Origin: Syntrophobacteria bacterium
GTDB taxonomy: Bacteria > Desulfobacterota > DSWW01
Reading direction: 5' to 3'
NCBI GenBank assembly: GCA_030145435.1
Contig: JAQYVQ010000335.1
Coordinates: 1 to 5,114, forward strand
Length of the DNA stretch: 5,114 nt
Shown here: in pieces, positions 1 through 5,114 of the stretch
Layout of the letters: each line of letters opens with the position of its first letter
How positions within the stretch are numbered: the stretch's first letter is position 1
Program-made: the position numbers and the translations under genes
Notes under the pieces: generated by a model
Told to the model about the DNA's origin: nothing
Database searches by the model: none
The model's input: only the letters and a program-made list of their open reading frames with translations

Positions 1-1
1 C

Positions 2-433
2 AACCCGGAAGCCACGGCAGCCGAAATCGTGGACGGCTGGTGGAAGTCCGGGGACATGGGAACCATGGACGAGAAGGGGTACGTGTACATCGTGGACCGG
101 AAGAAGGACATGATCATCACGGGAGGCTTCAACGTCTATGCCATCGAGGTCGAAAACGCCTTGTGCTCTCATCGGGCGGTGTCCATGGCGGCTGTTGTCG
201 GCATCCCCCACCCGGACTGGGGGGAAGCCGTGCACGCGGAGATCGTGTTGCGACAGGGGGCGACCCCGGAGCCCTCCGACTTGATCGACCACGTAAAGGC
301 CGAGATCGGGCGATACAAGGCGCCGAAATCGATCACCTTCGTGGACGCGCTCCCGATGAGCGTGGTCGGCAAGGTGCTCCGCAGGAAGGTCCGGGAGAAG
401 TACTGGAAGGGGGAACAACGCAAGGTTAGCTGA
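2..433 (+). CDS. AMP-dependent acyl-CoA ligase, C-terminal part (5' end outside window)
   Basis: This is the last 143 residues of an ANL-superfamily acid-CoA ligase, which would activate a carboxylic acid with ATP to an acyl-AMP and then transfer it to coenzyme A in the cytoplasm. The reading frame is open from base 2 and ends at TGA 431-433. The first visible residues (NPEAT, then DGWWKSGDMG) match the A7 region with its AMP-ribose-binding Asp. VDRKKDMIITGGFNVY at partial residues 31-46 is the A8 hinge motif. The C-terminal subdomain ends with PMSVVGKVLRRKVRE, where Lys124 of the fragment (codon 371-373) is the A10 catalytic lysine of the adenylation step. Residues look intact for a working enzyme. 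The sequence best resembles the medium/long-chain fatty-acid or CaiC-like ligase group, but the substrate-binding N-terminal domain is missing, so the substrate cannot be called. An internal GTG at 29 is not a real start, because homology continues upstream of it. Confidence 0.93.
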   Translation, partial: NPEATAAEIVDGWWKSGDMGTMDEKGYVYIVDRKKDMIITGGFNVYAIEVENALCSHRAVSMAAVVGIPHPDWGEAVHAEIVLRQGATPEPSDLIDHVKAEIGRYKAPKSITFVDALPMSVVGKVLRRKVREKYWKGEQRKVS

Positions 434-463
434 CGGGCCGGACTCGGACCCAGGGGGTCAGCG

Positions 464-493
464 TTGACAAGTTGTATGCGGACTTTCTAGAGT
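464..493 (+). promoter_or_regulatory. Candidate sigma70-type promoter ahead of the PaaK-like gene
   Basis: A perfect TTGACA at 464-469 is followed after 18 bases by TAGAGT at 488-493, which matches the -10 consensus at four of six positions. It sits in the only sizeable gap between plus-strand genes, 72 bases upstream of the ATG at 565, so it would make the 565 and 1964 genes a separate transcription unit from the first ligase. An imperfect 12-base inverted repeat (GTCA GCGT TGAC, 457-468) overlaps the -35 box and could be a repressor site, but it is short. The rest of the 434-564 gap holds no gene that I can support. Confidence 0.4.
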
Positions 494-564
494 AGAGGTA
501 GAGGACCTTTTGTCCATGGAGCGGGCGAAATGCCTGACAGAACAACCTGAGAGAGGGGGAACCG

Positions 565-1923
565 ATGGATCTGGATCGACCTTACTGGAACATGGAAGTG
601 GAGCCCAAGTTCAACACCCCTGAGATGCGGCAGATGCAGAATGATCTGTTCGTGGCGAACATTCAGTCTATGTACGACAAGATTCCGCTCAACAAGAAGC
701 GGATGGACGAGGCGGGCCTCCGGCCTTCGGACGTGAAGAGCCTCGACGATTTGCAGAAGATACCGGTGTACGGGCAGCCGCAGATGCGGGAGCTCATCGC
801 CGAGGTAGGCTTTGACATGCAGAAGATCCTGGAAATGACGATGGGTGAGGGGGTCAACGACATCTACGTGATGGCCGCCACGTCGGGAACGACAGGCATG
901 CCTACGCCCTATCCTGTTACCCGGGGCGGGTTGCCCGGGATGCGGGAGATCAACAACAGGATGCTCTGGCGTTGCGGCGTGCGACCCGGGGACACACTGG
1001 TTCTGGCCTTCGGCCTGAGCATGTTCCTTGCGGGTTCGCCCACACTGCTGGCCCTGGAGGATTTCCCGGGCATCACCATCCTTCCCGTGGGTGCCGAGGC
1101 AGGCACGACGCGGATTATGAATTTCTCGCGGCTCTTCGGCGGGGACGTGTTGATGTGCACGCCGTCCCTGGCCCTTCACATGATCGAGAAGGCCCCGGAC
1201 GTCATAGGGGACAGCGTGAAGGCCCTGGGGTACAAGATTCTGCTCTGCGGCGCAGAGCCGGGGGCCGGCATTCCGGAGGTGCGGAAGCGGATCGAGACCG
1301 AATACGGGGCCAAGTTGTTCGACGCAGGTGCGGGTCTGGGCGTTTCCTGTGATTATCCGGAATACCAGGGGATGCACTGGATCGGAGACGATGTGGTCTA
1401 TTACGAATTGGTGGATCCGGACACGGGCAAGAACGTTCCCCTGGAGGATGGGAACACGGGGCTTGGCGTGTTCACGAGCTTGACGGCCCAAGGGGGTGCC
1501 CTCGCGGGCATTCGGTTGACCATGGGCGACGTGCACCAGGTTTTCGTGTCCCCCTGTCCCTGTGGACAATCAGGCTTTCGGTACAAGATCGTGGGCCGCA
1601 CGGACGACATGCTCAAGATAAAGGGTGTGATGGTCTATCCGGCCCAGATCAAGGACGTGGTCGAGTCCTTTGCACCGAGGACGACCGGCGCATTCCGGAT
1701 TCTGCTGGATGAACCGCCACCCAGGGTGGTTCCGCCGGTCAAACTGAGGATCGAATTCGGCAAGGATCTGGGGAAGGGAGACCTGGAACAGTTGCACAAG
1801 GAAGTCGAGGAGAAGATGCACCAGGCCGTCAAGATCCGGCCCCAGATCGAATGGGTCGAGCCAGACACCCTCGAACGCTCCGACAAGAAGACCCAGTACA
1901 TCGAGAAGCTCTACGAGAAGTAG
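565..1923 (+). CDS. Phenylacetate-CoA ligase (PaaK)-like protein with atypical active-site motifs
   Basis: This 452-residue protein has the length and layout of the PaaK family, cytoplasmic enzymes that join aryl acids to CoA through an acyl-AMP. The start is the first ATG after an in-frame stop at 535-537 and has a purine-rich AGAGGGGGA (552-560) five bases upstream. The N-terminus (residues 7-75) carries the typical PaaK lead-in ending in SLDDLQKIPVYG. The phosphate loop is ATSGTTGMPT (105-114), with Met112 where PaaK usually has Lys. The A5 segment reads FDAGAGLGVS (252-261) and lacks the usual Ser/Thr-Glu. A7 reads IRLTMGD (316-322) instead of the usual RYRTGD-like form, keeping Asp322. 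A8 is well kept (GRTDDMLKIKGV, 344-355, then YPAQI). The end has ERSDKKTQ (437-444), aligning Lys442 with the A10 lysine. Cys262, His271, Cys331 and Cys333 (CPCG) could form a metal site. The fold assignment is secure. The substrate is unknown, and catalysis of the usual reaction is uncertain given the changed A3 and A5 residues. Confidence 0.9.
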   Translation: MDLDRPYWNMEVEPKFNTPEMRQMQNDLFVANIQSMYDKIPLNKKRMDEAGLRPSDVKSLDDLQKIPVYGQPQMRELIAEVGFDMQKILEMTMGEGVNDIYVMAATSGTTGMPTPYPVTRGGLPGMREINNRMLWRCGVRPGDTLVLAFGLSMFLAGSPTLLALEDFPGITILPVGAEAGTTRIMNFSRLFGGDVLMCTPSLALHMIEKAPDVIGDSVKALGYKILLCGAEPGAGIPEVRKRIETEYGAKLFDAGAGLGVSCDYPEYQGMHWIGDDVVYYELVDPDTGKNVPLEDGNTGLGVFTSLTAQGGALAGIRLTMGDVHQVFVSPCPCGQSGFRYKIVGRTDDMLKIKGVMVYPAQIKDVVESFAPRTTGAFRILLDEPPPRVVPPVKLRIEFGKDLGKGDLEQLHKEVEEKMHQAVKIRPQIEWVEPDTLERSDKKTQYIEKLYEK

Positions 1924-1951
1924 TTAACATAAAATAGGAGAGCGTCACCAA

Positions 1952-1966
1952 AAGGAGGGGCCGCTG
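1952..1966 (+). promoter_or_regulatory. Strong Shine-Dalgarno placed for a CTG start codon
   Basis: AAGGAGG (1952-1958) is a near-perfect complement to the 16S rRNA tail and lies five bases before CTG 1964-1966. The CTG is in frame with the acyl-CoA synthetase that follows. Between the in-frame stop TAA 1925-1927 and GTG 2009 there is no in-frame ATG, GTG or TTG. The GTG at 2009 has no recognisable ribosome binding site in front of it. The site therefore points to the rare CTG as the true initiator, or to a start-codon mutation or sequencing error at this position. Confidence 0.6.
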
Positions 1967-3808
1967 AACCTCAAGACGATTTTCCGCAAGGGGCTCTGGT
2001 TTACCGATGTGGGACGCGTTTTCCGCTGGTTGGCCTCGTCTCGGTTACGCCGGAATCGACCCTTTCTGCTCTTCGAGGGCCGGAACTACACATACGGCGA
2101 GGTTGCTCAGCAGGCGGCCCGGTATGCGCGTCTCTTTCGTGCAGCCAAGCGGGAACGGGTGAGCGACGGACGCGTCGGGCCCGGCGAGCAGCTCGCCATC
2201 GGCATGTATCAGGAGAACACGCCCGAGTTCGTGTTTGCCCTCTTCGGAGCGGCCCTGAGCGGCGACGTCCTGTTCGGCATCAACACGGGCTTTCGCGGAG
2301 AAACTCTTGCCAACTGTATCAAACAGGCACGTATTACCCTCGTGCTCGCCGATCCGACCCGGCTCCCCATGGTGGAGAGCGTGCTCCCCCTTCTCGAGGG
2401 GCTCGGACCCGAAGACCTCCTGCTCGTTGACGGAGCAGAGGAGGGGGTGGAAGGGAAGGTCCGGACCGTCGAGGAGGCGATCACAGCGTGCGGGGCCGAT
2501 ACGGAATCGAGGCAGAGAACGCGTATCGACATCTTCAGCCCCTTGATCGTGATCTACACCTCGGGCACGACCGGGGCCCCCAAGGGGGTGCCCCTCTCGC
2601 ACTTCAAGATTCTGGGTGCGGGTGTCATCACAAAGCATCGTATTCGCCTGACAGGCAAGGACCGCGGCTACGTAGCCATGCCGCTCTTCCACGCGAACGC
2701 CTGGTATCTCGGTATCCTGCCGATCCTGATGGCCGGCGGCAGCTTTGTGCTGAAACGGCGATTCAGTGCGAGCGCCTTCGAGGAGGACATCCTCGAGTAT
2801 GGCGCGACCTTTATGAACTACGTGGGCCAACCGCTTCACTATATCCTGCACGCGCTCGAGAGCAAGTATGGAACGGGTGAGGCCGTGGAAGCCGCCTTGT
2901 CTCGGCACCCGCGAAACCGACTCCGGATCGCCCACGGCAACGGGGCCTCGGCCGTGGACCGGGAGAAGTTCATCCGCTACCTCGGTATGGAGCACATCTA
3001 CGAGGCGTACGGGTCCACGGAGGCGCCGATCAGCACCGTGGTCTTCCCGGGAAATCCGGGGGGAAGCGTCGGCAGACTCCGTGACCGGACGGTCGTCATC
3101 CTGAACGCACACGACGAACCTTGCCCCCCGGGCGTTGCTGACGGCCAGGGCCGCCTTCTCAACTACGAGGAGGCGGTGGGTGAGATTGCCAAGAAGATCG
3201 AGCGGGACAACATCTTCTTTGATCGCTACTTCAACAACCCGGAGGCCTCTGACAAGAAATTCCGAGGGGGCTATTTTCGCTCCGGAGATCTCGGGCACAT
3301 CCGTATCGTCGACGGGAAGCGCTACCTCTACTTCAATGGGCGCACGGACGACTGGATCCGGAAGGACGGAGAGAACTTCTCGGCAGAGAACGTCCTGGAG
3401 TATGCCCTCAGGCTTCCGAACGTGGAACTTGCGGCTGCCTACGGGGTCCCCTGCGAGGTTTCGGACGAAAAGGTCATGATTGCTGTCAAGCCGAAGGAAG
3501 GCACCTCGTTCGACCCGGAGGCGAGTTTCGAATGGTTCATGCAACAGCAAAAGGAGGCAGGCATGGACCCGAAGTGGATGCCGGACTACGTCCGCATCGT
3601 GGATGCCTTCGTTGTGACCGAAACGCAGAAGATCGTGTCCAGGCCCCTCAAGAGTGAGAACTTCAACATCGAGCGGCATGCGGGCATGCGTATCTACTTT
3701 CGTCAGAGAGGCGACGAGACCTTCCGACCTCTGACGGCGGAAGATTTCTCCAAGATCAAGAAGCACTTCCTGAAGACGGGCCGCGAGGAACTGCTCGAGA
3801 GGTACTGA
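1964..3808 (+). CDS. Long-chain/very-long-chain acyl-CoA synthetase (FATP/FadD-type)
   Basis: This ATP-dependent fatty-acid (or similar carboxylate) CoA ligase has 614 residues from the proposed CTG start, or 599 from GTG 2009. Numbering here is from the CTG. The extra 15 residues run directly into the normal N-terminal opening (TDVGRVFRWLA, then FLLFEGRNYTYGEV), which favours the upstream start. The phosphate loop is YTSGTTGAPKG (198-208), A5 is YEAYGSTEAP (346-355) with its Glu, and A7 is GYFRSGDLG (436-444). The hinge region FNGRTDDWIRKDGENFSAENV (457-477) resembles the FATP/VLACS form, which has a GEN sequence after the hinge. Lys556 in TETQK is the likely catalytic lysine. The tail with RIYFRQRG and a late LTAEDFSKIKK helix also matches the FATP C-terminus. 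All key residues are present, so it should be active. It lies 40 bases after the PaaK-like gene, probably in the same operon. The exact acyl chain cannot be read from the sequence. Confidence 0.92.
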   Translation: MNLKTIFRKGLWFTDVGRVFRWLASSRLRRNRPFLLFEGRNYTYGEVAQQAARYARLFRAAKRERVSDGRVGPGEQLAIGMYQENTPEFVFALFGAALSGDVLFGINTGFRGETLANCIKQARITLVLADPTRLPMVESVLPLLEGLGPEDLLLVDGAEEGVEGKVRTVEEAITACGADTESRQRTRIDIFSPLIVIYTSGTTGAPKGVPLSHFKILGAGVITKHRIRLTGKDRGYVAMPLFHANAWYLGILPILMAGGSFVLKRRFSASAFEEDILEYGATFMNYVGQPLHYILHALESKYGTGEAVEAALSRHPRNRLRIAHGNGASAVDREKFIRYLGMEHIYEAYGSTEAPISTVVFPGNPGGSVGRLRDRTVVILNAHDEPCPPGVADGQGRLLNYEEAVGEIAKKIERDNIFFDRYFNNPEASDKKFRGGYFRSGDLGHIRIVDGKRYLYFNGRTDDWIRKDGENFSAENVLEYALRLPNVELAAAYGVPCEVSDEKVMIAVKPKEGTSFDPEASFEWFMQQQKEAGMDPKWMPDYVRIVDAFVVTETQKIVSRPLKSENFNIERHAGMRIYFRQRGDETFRPLTAEDFSKIKKHFLKTGREELLERY

Positions 3809-3816
3809 TCCTGTGC

Positions 3817-5043
3817 TTACGCGGCGGACCGCGTTTCGACGATGATGTTCTCGTCTCCCTGCACGGCGGGCAGGCCGGCTATTCCGCCGTTGGCGTTGAT
3901 GAAGGCTTGTGCACCGCCAAGGTGATTGATCAGACCCGGGAACGAATCCGGGTTGTGCATGTGCGCCTGGTTGCCTCCGACCGGGAGCAGGACGTGCTTG
4001 CTCGCATAGTAGTCGAGGGCGACCGGATCCATGCCAGCAAGCAGGACATTCGCGCGGTGGGTGGTCTCTTCCGGATACCCCCTGAGGGCCTCGTGGCTCA
4101 CCCAGATGCAATCGAGGATGTTCAGGTCCGGGGCCCGAACCATGCTCCACATCTTTCCGCATTGTGTTCCTGATTGAAGATAGTGTCGAATCCCGAAGTG
4201 ACCGTCTGCCATCGAGAGCACGCCGTAGAAGTGCTTCAAGACTCCCGTGATGCCCGTGCCGTCGTGGGTCTTCAGGACGGGGACGTTGATGACTTTGATG
4301 TTGTCGCCGTGTTCCGAGCCGTTCCAGATGCCTTCGCGCAGTTCGATCCGGTGTCCCCCGGCGGAAGTGAAGCAGGGGTAGGAGACGTCTGAAACCCGTC
4401 GATACCCATCGCCCGAATGGTTCGTCTCGGAGATGAAGTTCTCACGTATGTTGTCCAGGAGAAAGGAACTTACAGGGTCACCTGCGAAAACGCTGTTTAC
4501 GAGGTGATCCACAGTGAGGACCGTCTCGTCCTCTGCATTGACGTACACGCCGTTGTCGATCACGGGCCATGCCGCATAGGATCCCCAGGCCCTCGGGCGA
4601 CCATCGAAGCTTCCCTGCCCCTGTCCGTTCTCGAGGATGACCACTTCTCCCTCGAAACCGTCCGGGTGTTCCAGAATCCTGTAAATCAGACCTCGCAGCA
4701 AGTCCGTGTTCGTGGTTCCGCGGCATTTCCACTGGCAATTCACCTTGATCAGGACAACGTCGTCCGCGTCCACAATCCCCGCGGGGCCTCCCCAGGCATG
4801 CCCTGCATTTGTCCGGTACAACTTCACTCCACCGTCGGAAAGCGAGTCCATCATCACATCGAGTCCGACGTGTCGGGACTGGCCGTCATGTTCCGGGCAG
4901 TTTTCAACCCGGAAGACCTGGGACGTGCCCTCCACAGTGCAGCCTGATTCGGTCAGGGCCATCCCCCCCACCGAAAGGAGTGCGCCGGTCGCGGTAACCC
5001 CCTTGATGAAATTCCGTCTCGTGACCTTAGTTTGGTCTCCCAT
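3817..5043 (-). CDS. Tat-exported DUF362 domain protein
   Basis: This 408-residue protein reads from ATG 5043-5041 to TAA 3819-3817. The N-terminus has a twin-arginine signal (TRRNFIKG, residues 8-15) followed by a hydrophobic stretch to about residue 30, so it should be exported folded across the cytoplasmic membrane. Cys35 after LTESG is not a proper lipobox, because Glu sits at -3, so lipidation is doubtful. DUF362 marks are DDVVLIKVN (94-102), NVPVLKTH (253-260) followed by GITGVLKHFYG (264-274), LNILDCIWVSHEALRG (307-322) and LLAGMDPVALDYYASKH (334-350). There is no added ferredoxin-type 4Fe-4S domain, though a CxxxC (103-107) and a late HMH (361-363) might bind metal. The biochemical role of this DUF362 group is not established, and I do not assign one. 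A GTG at 5091 would add 16 residues but lacks a well-spaced ribosome site and would bury the Tat signal. The gene converges on the acyl-CoA synthetase with 8 bases between stops. Confidence 0.88.
   Translation of the reverse strand: MGDQTKVTRRNFIKGVTATGALLSVGGMALTESGCTVEGTSQVFRVENCPEHDGQSRHVGLDVMMDSLSDGGVKLYRTNAGHAWGGPAGIVDADDVVLIKVNCQWKCRGTTNTDLLRGLIYRILEHPDGFEGEVVILENGQGQGSFDGRPRAWGSYAAWPVIDNGVYVNAEDETVLTVDHLVNSVFAGDPVSSFLLDNIRENFISETNHSGDGYRRVSDVSYPCFTSAGGHRIELREGIWNGSEHGDNIKVINVPVLKTHDGTGITGVLKHFYGVLSMADGHFGIRHYLQSGTQCGKMWSMVRAPDLNILDCIWVSHEALRGYPEETTHRANVLLAGMDPVALDYYASKHVLLPVGGNQAHMHNPDSFPGLINHLGGAQAFINANGGIAGLPAVQGDENIIVETRSAA
3819..3836 (+). terminator. Candidate weak terminator hairpin for the ligase operon
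   Basis: ACGCGG (3819-3824), loop CGGA, and CCGCGT (3829-3834) form a perfect six-pair GC-rich stem starting 10 bases after the TGA of the acyl-CoA synthetase. It is followed by only three T residues (3834-3836, the first one paired). On the minus strand no T run follows, so any terminator function would serve the plus-strand genes. The stem lies inside the last codons of the DUF362 gene. The short T tract keeps confidence low. Confidence 0.35.
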
Positions 5044-5049
5044 CGTTTT

Positions 5050-5055
5050 CCCTCT
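5050..5055 (-). promoter_or_regulatory. Ribosome binding site deciding the DUF362 start
   Basis: On the minus strand AGAGGG (5055-5050) lies six bases before ATG 5043. This supports the start that places the twin-arginine pair at residues 9-10, as expected for a Tat signal, over the GTG at 5091. The remaining upstream bases to 5114 are AT-richer than the genes, but I see no convincing paired -35/-10 boxes in them. Confidence 0.65.
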
Positions 5056-5114
5056 ATATGATCGACCTGTATTTTTCGCGCTTCTGGGCACTCCGCCTTT
5101 TTCTTCTATTGTGC

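Noticed and set aside
447..459. GACCC-AGG-GGGTC hairpin after the first ligase as a terminator
   Set aside because: The stem is five pairs with a three-base loop and no T tract follows.
516..621. A short overlapping open frame ahead of the PaaK-like gene, possible leader peptide
   Set aside because: Its spacing from any purine-rich site is poor, and the composition is unremarkable. A six-codon frame at 530-550 is likewise not supported by a ribosome site.
487..1569. A 360-codon open frame on the minus strand opposite the PaaK-like gene
   Set aside because: It has low-complexity His/Arg/Pro-rich translation, no domain, and lies fully antisense to a gene with clear family motifs.
1930..1935. 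TAAAAT as a -10 box for a promoter between the two complete ligase genes
   Set aside because: No -35-like sequence lies 16-18 bases upstream, and the short AT-rich gap is better explained as an operon spacer.
1597..3355. Near-identical CGCACGGACGAC in both complete ligase genes as a repeat
   Set aside because: Both copies encode the conserved GRTDD hinge motif, so the match reflects protein conservation.
2045..4162. A 705-codon open frame on the minus strand across the acyl-CoA synthetase and part of the DUF362 gene
   Set aside because: Its translation is rich in Arg, His, Pro and Gly with no recognisable domain, while the plus strand has every ANL motif and the DUF362 gene uses another frame. 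It is a shadow produced by GC-rich third codon positions.
4417..4947. A 176-codon plus-strand open frame inside the DUF362 gene
   Set aside because: It has no recognisable domain or ribosome site, and lies antisense to the DUF362 gene, which has a Tat signal and conserved motifs.

Overview
The window carries one partial and three complete protein genes. It is GC-rich, roughly 60% G+C by eye, and densely coding. The combination of several tandem CoA ligases with a Tat-exported DUF362 protein suggests a metabolically versatile anaerobe-type bacterium, possibly of the Desulfobacterota (former Deltaproteobacteria). That assignment is inference, since no rRNA or taxonomic marker gene is present.

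Layout: positions 2-433 (+) hold the C-terminal end of a fatty-acid/aryl-CoA ligase whose start lies outside the window. A 131-base spacer follows, with a plausible sigma70-type promoter (TTGACA, 18 bases, TAGAGT). Positions 565-1923 (+) encode a phenylacetate-CoA ligase (PaaK)-like protein that keeps the family fold signature but lacks several usual adenylation residues. After a 40-base gap comes a third, unrelated-looking member of the same superfamily (ending at 3808, +), a FATP/FadD-type long-chain acyl-CoA synthetase. Its only strong ribosome binding site points to a CTG start at 1964 rather than the first conventional start, GTG, at 2009. Only 8 bases beyond its stop, a convergent gene on the minus strand (5043-3817) encodes a Tat-signal DUF362 protein.

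The three plus-strand genes all belong to the ANL (acyl-CoA synthetase/NRPS adenylation/luciferase) superfamily but to different subfamilies. They look like parts of a pathway that activates carboxylic acids to CoA thioesters, such as fatty or aromatic acids. The genes at 565 and 1964 are probably cotranscribed, while the first ligase may belong to an upstream operon. The DUF362 gene is transcribed separately, and nothing in the sequence ties it to the ligases beyond proximity. A compact GC-rich hairpin inside its last codons could end the plus-strand operon.

No RNA genes, mobile elements, CRISPR arrays or long repeats were recognised. I did not find clear evidence of a new system. The most notable points are the degenerate PaaK-like enzyme and the likely CTG start.
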